Assembly (NCBI GenBank): GCA_963576735.1
Contig: OY755171.1
Span: 22,480,182 to 22,544,181, forward strand
Origin: Bedellia somnulentella
Taxonomy: Eukaryota; Arthropoda; Insecta; Lepidoptera; Bedelliidae
Length of the DNA: 64,000 bases
Direction of reading: 5' to 3'
Under the pieces are notes generated by a model. The model saw only the letters and a list, made by a program, of their open reading frames with translations. It ran no database searches and was not told the origin of the DNA. Position numbers and translations under genes: made by a program. Positions 42,657 through 54,298 of this stretch are shown one piece after another (the first letter of the stretch is position 1; every line of letters begins with the position of its first letter).

Positions 42657-44348
42657 TAAATAATGCAATAAAACTCATGTATAAAATAGCGCTGTCTTTT
42701 ATTTTTCAAAATACAAACATAGACCCCACTATACCCATGACCCGTATGATATTTACATAACTTGCACTTATGGAACAGCTGTTTTTTTTTTGTCCAGTAA
42801 CAAGGTTAGTCCCGTACAAAAAAATATTCGTAATCATGGGAAGTTTCATCCCTGAAAGTTAGTACAATGCTTCAGATTTCACGGTGTATTAAACATCAGT
42901 ATAAATGGTAAAATTAAACAAAAATGATTGTATAATACTAGGAGCAAGTATGTATAATTATAGGCATGTATTTAACGCGGTGACAAATTGATACCATTCC
43001 GGGTCGTTAAAAAACTGAAAATGGATAGTAAATAATCTACTTTGGCGACTAATTAGAGGTAGCATCTTAACTAGAAAGCGGCGGCTTTTTAATGAGTTTT
43101 GAGGTTTTATTTAAATTTTATCTGGCAGTGATTTTCTTTTGTGGCAATTGAATTTCTTCTAAGGCGACAAATTATTGGCGGATAAAAAAGTTAAAATAGG
43201 CTTTCATAAATTCTAAAATGGGGTCTGAAATAAATACAAACAAGATCTTAAAAAAATACTTTTGGCTACAATTGTTGGGATCTAAATTAACCAAATTGTG
43301 ACATGCTATAAAACTTTTCTTGGTCTATTTTATTAACCTTCCCTCTTTTAAATGAACCTACCTACTTTGAGTAACAGCGTGTTGACGTCACCCCGCTACG
43401 CGGGGTGCCTATTTCCGCTCTAAGGGACACAAGCTAACCCTTACCTAACCTAGCACAAATACAATTGTGGTGATTAATTGTTTTTTAATGCGATGCCCCC
43501 CATGTGGTTGGCTTCGCCCCCCGTTCCCCCTCTGTTTTCCTTCTCTAACTTAATTGCATCTGCCCAATAGGCTGGGTGAAGCAACTTTTGACCTAACCTA
43601 ATTTATTTTATTTTTATGAATTTTTACTTCAATACACAAAATATGTAATTTGCTTAATACTATAGTCATAAAAACTTGCCGCTTGCTATTGGCAAGAAAC
43701 GCGCTAAACCCCCCGCTCCGCAGCCTCCGCACTGCTCAGACACACGAGCGCATTTGCCGCCTTTTCGAGAATTTACGAATCTGCAAAAAATAATATAATA
43801 TCCAAAAACATTATTATAATACCCATTTTCAGTTTTAAAGCTACCTGAAAATCGCTGCCAGATGTGTATTTTTATAATGAAATCCAATAGTTGCCAGTGC
43901 AGAATGTATGATATCCCCTCGGAAATATTAGTCGCCACATTAGGTTTTATGATACCTTAACCAGTTTTACACTGATCCCGCTTGATATATTTGATACCTT
44001 ACAGTAGCAGCCGTTATTTTTGTTTTTTGATCCTAGCATTTTGTTTTTTGATCCTAGCATTTTGTTGCTTGTATAGTTTAATAGTTGCTAAAATATTTAA
44101 TCACTGCAAAGTTCGTTTTTTTGTGACTTAATAGAAAGTTGCCTAAAAAGGATTTCAGTTGCCGTGTTACATATTTGCCATAATTATATGATTGCAGGAA
44201 ATAATATAGTAAACAGTAAACCTTTAAATTAAAAAGTAGCTTTTAGAATGGTGATTATAGTATTTTGGGGTAATTGTTTTCTAGTGATCGCAACATTACA
44301 GGGAAAAATATTGCTCTCTAAAAGAGGTACGCTCCCGTTGTATTACGA
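42657..44348. other. Interior of the P-like element, no gene
   Basis: Mostly AT-rich. Contains a GC-richer piece (43380-43520 and 43670-43760) and a 21-base unit (TTTTGATCCTAGCATT part) present twice at 44021-44062. No transposase core could be read in any frame. Confidence 0.55.
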
Positions 44349-44525
44349 CTCTGTCTATAGTGTTTATAGTCAAAGGTAACGTAGTTACATCAACGCCATC
44401 TACAGAGCTCTAGGAAACTATGTTGTTTTTTTATTTCTCAAAAAGAAAACCTCTCATCGGGACACGGACACGGGTCGAAATGGTCTCTATGTGTGCATGA
44501 ACTGTTCACAGAATGAAGTGACTAA

Positions 44526-44743
44526 GGGCCAGTTTTTTGATCCGGAGTTAAAAAGATAACCATTTGTTACATTGACTATAGTTAAATGACTAACCAGTAG
44601 TTAAATCGTAAATCCATTTTGGTTCGATATTTGACCATTAGTTACTCTAACCACGGGTCAAAAAATGCATTTTGCTGATATTTAACTAATAGTTACGATA
44701 TTTAACAAATTGCTGAGTTAACCACGGATCAAAAAACTGGCCC
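44526..44743. mobile_element. MITE of PIF/Harbinger type
   Basis: Ends GGGCCAGTTTTTTGATCCG and, inverted, CGGATCAAAAAACTGGCCC, flanked by TAA on both sides (44523-44525, 44744-44746). A TWA duplication and GGGCC-type TIR are typical of the superfamily. 218 bases, with internal repeats of GTTAAAT/ATTTAAC. Non-coding. Confidence 0.85.
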
Positions 44744-44746
44744 TAA

Positions 44747-45708
44747 ATCACTATAGTAACGCTATAGTAATTAAAAATGTCGGCAGATTGAAAATTGCTC
44801 GCGAGCGAATCAATTCAATCTTGTGACTGACACTGACACATTTGCGCGCGCTTTCGCATTCATAAATCGCTAAAAATTTAACTAATCCAGTTATGGAAAA
44901 TGTATGAGTTTTCGGTAAAACTTCAGATGGAGACCTTCAACCTGAACTAATTTTTTAGCTCCTAGCAACGCGACACAGGCTGGTTCACAAAATCCACCCT
45001 CTCTCGTTTAATATATAAGGATTTTTGCTCTGATGACATAATTTTTTGAGTGTCTCACCAACAATTTGATACAAATAAAACGTGTTTGCTAATTTTTTTA
45101 TATTGAAATTCTTCCTAAATTTGACTTTTATGTAAAGGTTGTACCCTGTTTTATGAATATTAAATGCATTTTTCCCTAATTTTTACATAACTTTTCCATT
45201 ATTTGTACGATAGTACTGTCCCAGAATTTGCGAAATCCTGACTAATCAGTTTGGTGACGGCTCAAATAGTAGATTTTTTACCACTATTTCAAAACTGTGC
45301 ATTATAAACAGCAAGACTGACATAATACAATCAAGTAACCATTTCGTTTGTGCTAGTGGAGTTAACGTCTGCAAACAGCTGGATGTGTTTTAAGCTGAAG
45401 TACCGGAAAGTCACTTTTGAAAGTCAGTTTGGTGTGCTTATTTCTTCCTAATGGTGGCCAAATACTGTTTTAAAAGATTATTCAAGTTGATTGAGGTGGT
45501 CATAAGGTTCCAAAAACCAATAAAATATATAACAATTCTGTGATTTTTTCAGGAGAAAAAAATATATTTGTGTGGAACCAAACAGAGGTGACGGTCAGTT
45601 TGCTGACGTCAAGTATAGGCTGACAAGCCAAGTGGCCAAACTGACGCCATTAAGATGAATACACATGAATGCCAAATACTTATTTTGAGTTTTTCTTTTT
45701 AGATTAAT
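44747..45708. other. Non-coding stretch
   Basis: AT-rich, no gene or recognised element. Ends at the target site of the RTE insertion. Confidence 0.45.
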
Positions 45709-45719
45709 ATTACATAAGG

Positions 45720-48700
45720 TGGGCGTCCGGACGTGACGACCCCATCGCCCGCCGTGTGATCCAGTGTGATCTTGAAATCACACTGGACCGAACGGTGCAG
45801 TCAGTCTACCGAAAATGGCGGTCAATCCATTCCACACTAGGCGGAAGCAAATACCAACGTAGGCATGGGCAGCAGCATGCCTGCGATAAAACTTCCGCCA
45901 CTGCGATCACCAATCCGCCTGCCAAGCGTCGTGATTATGGCATTTTACTCTTATGGCTGCGACGAAAATCCAACGGCCCTCAATTCCCGGCAGTCCTGCC
46001 GGTCCTGGCCATTTTGGCAGCGGTCAGGGTCCCACCGGTAGGGCAGAGGGTGCTAAGAATCACCGGGTTAGAAACGGCTGCCAACACCAACTAGACCTGG
46101 CTACGTACAATGGACGCACACTGCGGACGGCGGAAAAGATGGAGGAACTCGAGGTGGAGCTTACCAAGATACGGTGGGATATCCTGGGACTATCAGAAGT
46201 CCGAAGAGAGGGGGAGGATACGATAGTCCTGGAATCCGGACACCTGCTCTACTTCAGAGAGGGAGACCATCAATCCCAAGGTGGCGTTGGCTTTCTCGTC
46301 AAAAATCTCATCAGCAGCATTGTGGAGATCAGCAGTGTGTCGAGCAGGGTAGCATACCTCATTATAAAACTTACTAAGAGATACTCTCTCAAGGTAGTTC
46401 AGGTTTATGCACCGACCTCGACTCACGCTGACACAGAAGTCGAAGCGGTATTCGAAGATATCTCCCGGGCTATCAACGATACCGCAAAGACTCACTACAC
46501 GGTTGTTATGGGAGACTTCAACGCCAGAGTGGGAGTACAAGAATGCGACGAAACGAGGGTAGGTCCACATGGCATTGGCTGCAGGAACCAAAGGGGGCAA
46601 ATGCTGGTAAACTTTCTCGAGCACCAGGGGTTGTATCTGATGAATACTTTCTTTCAGAAGCGACCCCAAAGAAAGTGGACCTGGCGAAGCCCCGATGGTC
46701 GAACAGCGAACGAGATAGATTTCATTATGACGGATAAGCGGCACATATTTAGAGATGTCTCAGTGATTAGCAGGTTTAATACCTGAAGCGATCACCGACT
46801 TGTCAGAGGCACTCTAAGTATCGACTACAAGCTCGAGCGCAAACGTCTTATGAGATCTACTCTTCGCCCTAACCTGCGCCAATTGCTATCTGGGAGCGAG
46901 AACTTCCAAATGGACCTACAGAACCGTTTTGACTCGCTGGAAACCACAGACGACGTTAACGAGAAGGCCAACCAGTTGATAGGAGCTCTACGTGAAGTGG
47001 GCCACAGACATTTTAAAACGCGGCGCGATGGCAAGGAGTCGAAGCTTTCCCAGGAGACTCTAGAGCTTATGAGACAAAGACGCGAACTGCCGTATACTCA
47101 AGAGCATTCGTCGCAGCATCGGGCTCTGTCCAAGCACATTAAAAAGCTGATTCGACGAGACCTCCGGAGCTTTAATACGCGCCTCATTGAACAGGCCATA
47201 GAGCGAAACCGGGGGTCCAAAGTGTTCAGTCAGCAGCTTGGACGAAGCCAGCTGACGAAGCTTAAGAGGGAAGACGGCAGGATCGTTGTCTCGAAGCCGG
47301 AGCTTCTCCGTGAAGTTGAGAACTTCTACGGAAGGCTATATGCCAGTCATGCCGCACCACCTGAGGAACAAGACACCGACCCCAGAGCTCCATTAACTCA
47401 CCACTTCACCGAAGATATCCCAGACGTCGACCTGGACGAGATAAGATCGGCCCTGAGACAGCTTAAAAACAGCAAAGCTCCGGGTGATGACGGGGTAACG
47501 ACAGAGCTTCTAAGGGCAGGAGGTACACCTGTACTGAGAGCCCTGAAAAATCTGTTTAACAACGTCATCTACAGTGGAACTATTCCGGAGGCGTGGAGCG
47601 AGAGCGTCGTGGTCTTGTTCTTCAAAAAAGGAGATAAAACCCTTCTCAAGAACTACAGACCGATCGCGCTCTTGAGTCACGTATATAAGCTGTTCTCACG
47701 GGTCATCTCGAATCGTCTCGCCCAGAGATTCGACGAGTTCCAGCCCGTGGAGCAGGCTGGGTTTCGAAAAGGCTTTAGCACCGTTGACCACATCCACACA
47801 GTACGGCAGATTATACAGAAAACCGAAGAGTATAATCAGCCGCTGTGTCTAGCATTCGTGGACTATGAAAAAGCCTTCGACTCCATCGAAACCTGGGCTG
47901 TTCTACAATCCTTACAGCGTTGCCGAATCGACTGGCGCTATATTGAGGTGTTGAGACACTTGTACAATGCTGCGACCATGACCGTCCAAGTACAGGATCA
48001 AAAGACGGAACCCATCCAACTGCAGCGAGGGGTGAGACAGGGGGATGTCATATCCCCGAAACTGTTCACGAATGCGTTGGAGGACGTCTTCAAGATGATG
48101 AACTGGAACGGAAAAGGTATATGTGTCAACGGCGAGTACATCTCACACCTCAGGTTTGCGGACGACATAGTCGTTATGGCAGAAACGCTGGAGGATCTCG
48201 GCGGGATGATTAGTGGCCTAAACTCAGCCTCTCGGCGGGTGGGGCTTGGCATGAACTTGGACAAGACGAAAATCATGTTCAATCGTCTTGTTCAGCCAAG
48301 ACCAGTTCTTGTCGAGGGAGCAGAGCTCGAAGTTGTGCCGGAGTACGTCTACCTAGGTCAGACGCTACGACTCGGTAGAAACAACTTCGACAAAGAGGCT
48401 GCAAGACGCATCCAGCTGGGCTGGGCTGCTTTTGGAAAACTTCGCCATATCTTCTCCTCGGCCATCCCACAATGTCTGAAGACTAAGGTTTTCAACCAGT
48501 GCGTCCTGCCAGTGTTAACGTATGGTGCGGAAACGTGAACACTCACGGCTGGACTAGTCCACCAATTCAAAGTCACTCAAAGAGCGATGGAGCGAGCTAT
48601 GCTCGGCATCACTCTGTTGGATCGCATCAGAAATGACGTGATCCGACAGAGAACTAAAGTGGCCGACGTAGCTCATCGGATCAGCAAATTGAAGTAGCAG

Positions 48701-48936
48701 TGGGCTGGTCACATCTGCCGAAGAACCGATAACCGCTGGGGAAGACGAGTTCTTGAGTGGAGACCACGCACTGGCAGACGCAGTGTGGGGCGCCCTCCAG
48801 CCCGCTGGACCGACGACCTAAAGCAGGTGGCCGGGAGTGGTTGGATGAGGCTGGCCGAGGATAGGAAGAGGTGGCACGCCATGGGAGATGCCTATGTCCA
48901 GCAGTGGACGAGTGTGGGCTGATGATGATGATGATG
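45720..48936 (+). mobile_element. RTE-type LINE, full length
   Basis: Flanked by an exact 11-base duplication ATTACATAAGG (45709-45719, 48937-48947). Begins TGGGCGTCCGGACGTGACGA and ends in TGATGATGATGATG, the simple-repeat tail usual in RTE elements. About 3.2 kb with one ORF, normal for the clade. Confidence 0.93.
45953..48922 (+). pseudogene. RTE polyprotein (APE endonuclease + RT) with three nonsense codons
   Basis: One frame runs from ATG 45953 to TGA 48920. Endonuclease: LATYNGRTLRTAEKM, DILGLSEVRREG, KVVQVYAPTSTH, VVMGDFNARVG, NEIDFIMTD, then SDHRLVRGT. RT: SKAPGDDGVTTELLRAG, NYRPIALLSHVYKLFSRVIS, LAFVDYEKAFDSIE, RGVRQGDVISPKLFTNALED, LRFADDIVVMAE, YVYLGQTLRL. The tail has WAGHICRRTDNRWGRRVLEW, typical of RTE. 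Stops interrupt at 46784-46786 (just before the catalytic SDH), 48536-48538 (where Trp is expected in AET-W-TLT) and 48695-48697 (again at a Trp). The frame is otherwise unbroken, so decay is recent and by point mutation only. Confidence 0.93.
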
Positions 48937-48997
48937 ATTACATAAGGTTTATAAAATTATCAAATGATAAACAATTTTCTTATATTCTATTATTTAT

Positions 48998-49074
48998 GAC
49001 TGCCTCCGTGGTCTCGCGGTTAAGCGCTTGGTTTCAAGTACGGAGGTCTCGGGTTCGATCCCCGGGGGGTGGTA
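48998..49074 (+). repeat. tRNA-like SINE head
   Basis: CCGTGGTCTCGCGGTTAAGC (A box) and TCGGGTTCGATCCCCGG (B box) with the right spacing, followed by an AT-rich body (CTTTATTTGCATTCCACATG). No good acceptor stem or CCA context, so SINE and not tRNA gene. Confidence 0.6.
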
Positions 49075-49302
49075 ACCTTACAAATTTAATTCAAATTCTT
49101 TATTTGCATTCCACATGTTATATGATCTTACAAAGATAATTAAATAGCAATGTGGACCCTGTAGGGCACAGCAATATAAATCTAAATATAAATTAAAATT
49201 AACTTAAAATATTAATTAAAATCTTAAACTAAACATATTGACTTAAAATTTAAACATAAAAACAAATATGAGGGTGTTTAGTCTAATAAATAAAGAAAAG
49301 AA

Positions 49303-49399
49303 AACTTTCGACACGGGCGGGGATCGAAACCGCGACCTCGGGTATACGCCCCCGTCGCTCTGCCAATTGAGCTACATTGTCAATGGCGTCCAGTGCGAA
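49303..49399 (-). repeat. tRNA-like SINE head, left inverted arm
   Basis: On the minus strand: GCACTGGACGCCATTGACAA, TGTAGCTCAATTGGCAGAGC (A box), GCGGTTTCGATCCCCGCCCG (B box), TGTCGAAA. It is the inverse of 51975-52075 across about 97 bases and lies on the other side of a Jockey LINE. Confidence 0.75.
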
Positions 49400-49509
49400 A
49401 TTCTTATATCCTTTGTTTGTCTTACACTTTTTGAGTAGTGTTTGCGTTCCCTACCTGCTAAATTATCTATGACAAAGAGGAAATAGGTATGTTTCTCAGA
49501 GATCATACT

Positions 49510-51974
49510 GTGTTGACGTCTTTCTTGTGCAGGAGTTCTTTCTGAAACCTAGCACTAAGAATCCTTATATAGCAAACTATAGTCTAATTCGGACTGACCG
49601 ACTAGGTAGGCCTGGAGGAGGTACACTCATATACTTCAAAAAGTCACTACACTGCATTGCACTCACCACACCCGCACTACAACACATGGAGGCCACGACA
49701 TGCCACATAAACATGTCGGGGCATCCATCCATTGTCATTGCGGCAATTTATCAACCCGGCGACAACCCGGTGCTACGTACCGACTTCGAAGCCCTACTCG
49801 CGCTCGGTAGCTCGGTCATTGTGGCAGATGATTTCAACTCTCACCATCTCTGTTAGATTTCAACCAAAATCTGTCACAATGGCCGCCTATTAGAATCTCT
49901 CTGCGACGATCTCAATTTCGAGATAATTGCCCCAATGACACCCACTCACTACCCAAACAACGTACTCAACACCCCTGACATAATAGATCTGGCACTTCTA
50001 CGAAACGTAACCTTACGATTGCGTTCCATAGAGGTGTCCCACGAACTAGTGCCGGACCATCGCCCAGTGCTACTCGCGTTGGGCCCACCCGAACACACAC
50101 CACCCACCCCCCGTCCCAAACTTGACTGGGCCAAGGTTGAAGACGGCTTAGAGACATACACTTTACCTCACCTCGACACTATTCCGGATGAGATCTCGTC
50201 CCCGGATGACGCCCGTCGAGCTGTCAGTGGCTTAACAAAGCACCTCTCGGCGGTCGTACAAGATGTCACGTCGCAAGTCGTCGACATCAAGAATGAAAAA
50301 CGCCCGAAAACCGCTCCCGACTGTGGGCTGCCAAGCGTATCCTTCGGAAGCACCTGGTCGAACACAGAGGGGAACGGTGGGACAACTTTCTTGGTGATAT
50401 CCGTCCGTCCTATAACGCCTAATGGGACGTGGCGAGGGCGCTCAAGTCGGACGGCGCCGATCTTGGTCTTCCTCCCCTTAAACAATCGAACGGCCTACCA
50501 CCGGCCTTCGAGAACTATGAGAAGGCGGAGTGCCTGGCTGAGAGCCTGGAGAAGCAATGCTCTCCAAGCACTCAGCCATGTGACCCACTTCACAGCGAGG
50601 TCGTTGACAAGTTAGTCAACGACCGGGCCTCACTCCCTCTCCTCGATGATCTCGAACCAATCACCGAGGACGAGGTGAAAGACATCATCGAACACCTCAG
50701 ATCCAAAAAGACCGGTATGCCAGCCAAGCTCGTGGCTATTGCCCGCGACTTTTTATCGGATCGCCGATTCCGCTTCAGAGTGGAAGACGCCCGTCGTTCA
50801 TGTCATGTCACAACACTACCCAATACACGCGGGACTCCCACAAGGCTCGACGCTTTCACCTATACTATTCAATATATTCACTAACGACATCCCCCGTACA
50901 CCGCTGGTGGAGTTAGCACTTTTTGCAGACGACACACTACTCTACATGAGTCACCCGAACCACAACTTCATACGGCTTAGCCTTCAGCGAGCCGTAACAC
51001 CACTCGGGGAGTGGTTCAGGAAGTGGCGGATCGAGGTTAATTCCTCCAAAAGCGCAGCCATGCTTTTTCGGAAGGAAGGCGCCTCACACGACCCACTACG
51101 GCCTGTTAAACTCTTCGGCACACCTATTGCGTGGGTGAAAAAGACTAAATACCTTGGTATTGTCTTTGATCCCCGGCTTACAGAGCATCACCACATCAGA
51201 TACATACGCAACAAAGTCTCATTCGTCCTGAATAGGCTATCACTGATGCTTTGTGCTCGCAGTAAGTTATTACTACGTCACAAAGTTACACTATACAAAA
51301 CATGTATACGTTCAATCCTCTCGTACGGTAGTGTTCCGTTCGCACACGCCTGTTTCACCGCCACAAGAGGGCCTGTTTCACCGCCTCCAGGTGATACAAA
51401 ATAGGTTCATGCGCAAGGCGGTAGGGGCGCCTTGGTATGTTAGGAACTATGATCTCCACAGAGATTTAGGACTCAATACAATCAGGGATCACTTCAAAGA
51501 AATCTCTAGTACATCCTTTTATAGGATCCCTGATGACCCCAACCCCTTACTCAGAGCTTCGCTCGACTACACTATTTCACCGGATGTTATAACTCGAGAG
51601 AGACGCCCTCGTAGCGTGCTCTCGGATCCCGACGACCCGATCACCCGCGAGCTTAAGGTCTCAGAGGCCACCAGCACTCGCAGACAAAGAACATACCACT
51701 CCAGACACCGGCCTCGCCGGTGAGGTCGAAGAACCCCCAATTAGAACCTCCCTTGCCGTGCCACTGGCATAGGCCTCCCGACGGACGCGAGAGTTCGCAC
51801 TGTATGACATAAGCCTCCCGCTTGGTCACCTTGTTGGAGCTCCTTTCTCCCTCTATCCGATTTAGCTTAGGTACACTCCTTTGCCCCGCCAGGGCGGCCC
51901 TCAGCTGCCGGGCACACATTAAGTCATGGTGAAGCCGCACAGGGCTAGCAGCAACCAATCCATTCGAAAAAAAA
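49510..51974 (+). mobile_element. Jockey-type LINE, decayed
   Basis: Endonuclease and RT pieces in several frames (49527-51720), then a GC-rich 3' UTR ending in eight A's at 51967-51974. The 5' end is not determined; no clear target duplication was found. Confidence 0.75.
49527..51723 (+). pseudogene. Jockey LINE ORF2 remnant
   Basis: Frame 1: FLKPSTKNPYIANYSLIRTD, RPGGGTLIYFKKSL, IVIAAIYQPGDN, VIVADDFNSHH (endonuclease; usual GDFN Gly changed to Ala/Asp context). Next frame: PDIIDLALLRNVTL, VSHELVPDHRPVLLAL (Asp-His end of the endonuclease). Then a linker in shifted frames, LEPITEDEVKDIIEHLRSKK TG. There the RT jumps directly to AIARDFLSDRRFRFRVEDAR, so the motif A region is deleted at about 50720. 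The final frame has AGLPQGSTLSPILFNIFTND, ALFADDTLLY (FADD) and TKYLGIVFDPRL. Multiple frameshifts; not functional. Confidence 0.85.
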
Positions 51975-52075
51975 GCACTGGACGCCATTGACACTGTAGC
52001 TCAACTGGCAGAGCGACGGGGGCGTATACCCGAGGTCGCGGGTTCTATCCCAGCCGGTGTCGAAATTTTTCTTTC
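51975..52075 (+). repeat. tRNA-like SINE head, right inverted arm
   Basis: GCACTGGACGCCATTGACAC, then TGTAGCTCAACTGGCAGAGC (A box), GCGGGTTCTATCCCAGCCGG (B box) and TGTCGAAA. The 5' GACACTG and 3' CGGTGTC could pair as a 7-base acceptor stem, but the anticodon arm has an 8-base loop and the T stem has a mismatch. tRNA-derived repeat, not a tRNA gene. Confidence 0.75.
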
Positions 52076-52246
52076 CTTAATTTTATTTATTTATTTTATT
52101 AGGAACATCAACAGCGACATAAGTAATACACAGTTAATTATAGAAATCAAGTAAGGCCAATAACAGATGTTCACAGATGTACAGAAAACATATCTAACAA
52201 TAATTTTGTTTTTACGCTACATTTGGTGAGCCTAGGACTTATAGAA

Positions 52247-53714
52247 TACTAGCTTTTTGCCCCGCGACTTCGTCCGCGTGGACTTCATTTTTTGCATCCA
52301 GTTTACATAATACCAAAATACCGAAACACTATCTCAACTTCTGTTTTTTATATTTATAATCCCGCGGGCGTTGTAAATGACATAAAGGACATTGAGGCTT
52401 TTTAAGTGATTGTTGGGCGATGCAGTTTGTGACCCATCACTAACAACCTTTATTAACCTATCTTTTATCAATATATTTCCAAAATTGGATGAAGAATTAG
52501 TATCTCCGAAGCTATGGCTACCCTTTTATGGAATTTATGGTTGTTAGCATATATTCATGAATGATTGATAGATGGATTTCATAAATTCAATCGCACCAAG
52601 TTTTATTATAAAATGTAAAAAAACTCTATATTAACTTTCATTTGCTATATCAACCCGTTAGGGGTTGAGTTCCAAAAATTCCTTTTTAATTGTTCATAAG
52701 AATCATGAAACAAATATACCAAGTTTTTATGTTCAGAAATGAGAATATTTAGTAAGTACAGATACGGATAGTAGTTTGGCGCTGCGGCGACGGCCCGGTG
52801 CTGCCCCTTACACTGACCGTTGGTGATAGTGGGAGAGCTTGCAGCGATTGCTCGGCAATATAGGGATGATTAGTGGTGGATCTCCTTCCAAAATAATCGC
52901 TAAATTGAAGGGATAGTGCTTGTTATTATTATATATAGTGTTATTTTAAGCTAACAAAACATTTTTTTACAAAAAGCTTGAATTACCTGAGATACGAACC
53001 CGGGACGATTGATTCATAATAGTTCTAATTAAATATTCATAGTAGTTAGTTATACCGCTACGCCACGGAGACGTTACCGGGGGGCGGTGTCAAATTTTTA
53101 TTACGCTTTATTTCATATTAGTCTTACTATTGATAAACAAATTTGTCATTTAAATTGATGAAACCCCTTCATCTTTCCAAAATGAACATTAACAAAGTGT
53201 CTGATGTGAATTCCATCGATGATAAAAATAATCGCTGCAATATTTTGAGCCATATATGAGTTAAGGTTTTTTGATGTTCCTATGAGAACTCTTGCGGATT
53301 CCTTAGTTTCAAGGAATCATCGTCGTTTCATTGAGCTTCTAAATTTACATGTTAATATTCGTTTGTATATAAGTAGATATAAAAAAAATTGTACATCATC
53401 CCTCGGGAGTTCCTTATTTTCGGGGATCCATTACCGTACCATTAAGCTTCTAAATTTTGATTTTTATATTAGTTTACAATATTTTACGTTGTTTTAAACG
53501 ATACACAGCGCCATCTCCAATGCATTTAGCAAGCAAACAATATTTTTGATTTCCCGTGGGAACATATTTTTTCCGGGATAAAAAGTACCCTATTATTTAA
53601 TTTAGACCTCTAACTACACGTCTGAAAAATTTCAAAGCAATCGGTTCAGTATTTACGGCGTGAAAGCGGAACAAACAAACAAACTCACTTTCCCATTTAT
53701 AATATTAGTATGGA
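52247..53714 (+). mobile_element. Dispersed repeat C-family, long copy
   Basis: From ATACTAGCTTTTTGCCCCGC to CCCATTTATAATATTAGTAT, with GCAATCGGTTCAGTATTTAC and GAAAGCGGAACAAACAAACA near the end. Both ends are widespread in insect genomes as interspersed repeats. The first 370 bases are nearly identical to 63594-64000. Contains a tRNA-like insertion at 52985-53090. No coding domain is recognisable; class unknown. Confidence 0.7.
52985..53090 (-). repeat. tRNA-like SINE head within the C-family repeat
   Basis: Minus strand: GTCTCCGTGGCGTAGCGGTA (A box) and CCGGGTTCGTATCTCAGGT (B box), with an overlong, AT-rich middle. tRNA-derived repeat. Confidence 0.6.
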
Positions 53715-53932
53715 TTACTAAAAGCTAATAAACTAATTTTCAACAAAGGTTTTTTTAACAGCAAGTAACTCTAACAAATACATACAATTTTAAGAGGAAA
53801 TAAAAAAGATATTAACAACAATATTTAAAGCAAAAATGTTTTGATCCACGATATCTCAAGGGTGTGTGTATGTCAATGTATGTGTATATGTGTGTGTGTA
53901 AAACAAATAAAATATGTGACATATATAAAGGC

Positions 53933-54298
53933 ATAAGCATAAGCATAAACGTTCACGCCGAATATCCCCGAAGGGGTTGGCAGAGGTACTAATACTTCTG
54001 AACATCACGTGACTTTGTCATCTGGTGTTCAGAGTACCCACGTTTTGCATGGACAGTGTACTCACGTGATAGGGGGCAGGCCTATCGCCGTTCTGTACGA
54101 ATACACTGTCACATGACTAAGTACAACTCAGCCATGTGGGTTTCCTCACGATGTTTTCCCTCACCGTTAACAACCATGATAAATTAACCACACATATGTC
54201 TATATAAAAGACAAATTGGTGTAGGCCCGACCCAGGATTTGAACACTAGTCGTTTGCACGATAACCGAGTGTTCTACCCACTGGGCTATCACGGTTGT
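53933..54298 (-). mobile_element. SINE family 1 copy
   Basis: Nearly identical to 29801-30168: tail (TTATGC)n at the left, head with both pol III boxes at the right end (TATCACGGTTG). Confidence 0.9.

Larger units (their letters stand above)
41668..44375 (+). mobile_element. P-element-like transposon (THAP type), defective
   Basis: Perfect 27-base TIRs at 41668-41694 and 44349-44375, starting CTTTGACTATAAACACTATA. Exact 8-base duplications GTAACGTA lie at 41660-41667 and 44376-44383. An 8-base duplication plus a THAP-domain ORF next to the left end is the P-element superfamily pattern. At 2708 bases it could in principle hold a shortened transposase, but only THAP and extreme C-terminal pieces are seen; the rest (42660-44348) is non-coding. 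Confidence 0.88.

Noticed and set aside
43666..43938. Minus-strand 90-codon frame with Cys/Gly-rich end inside the P-like element
   Set aside because: No domain, no splice or family support; composition reflects a GC-rich patch.
51986..52062. Possible functional tRNA gene with good A and B boxes
   Set aside because: The anticodon loop has 8 bases, the T stem is mismatched, and the same sequence with upstream GCACTGGACGCC occurs inverted at 49.3 kb; it is a repeat.
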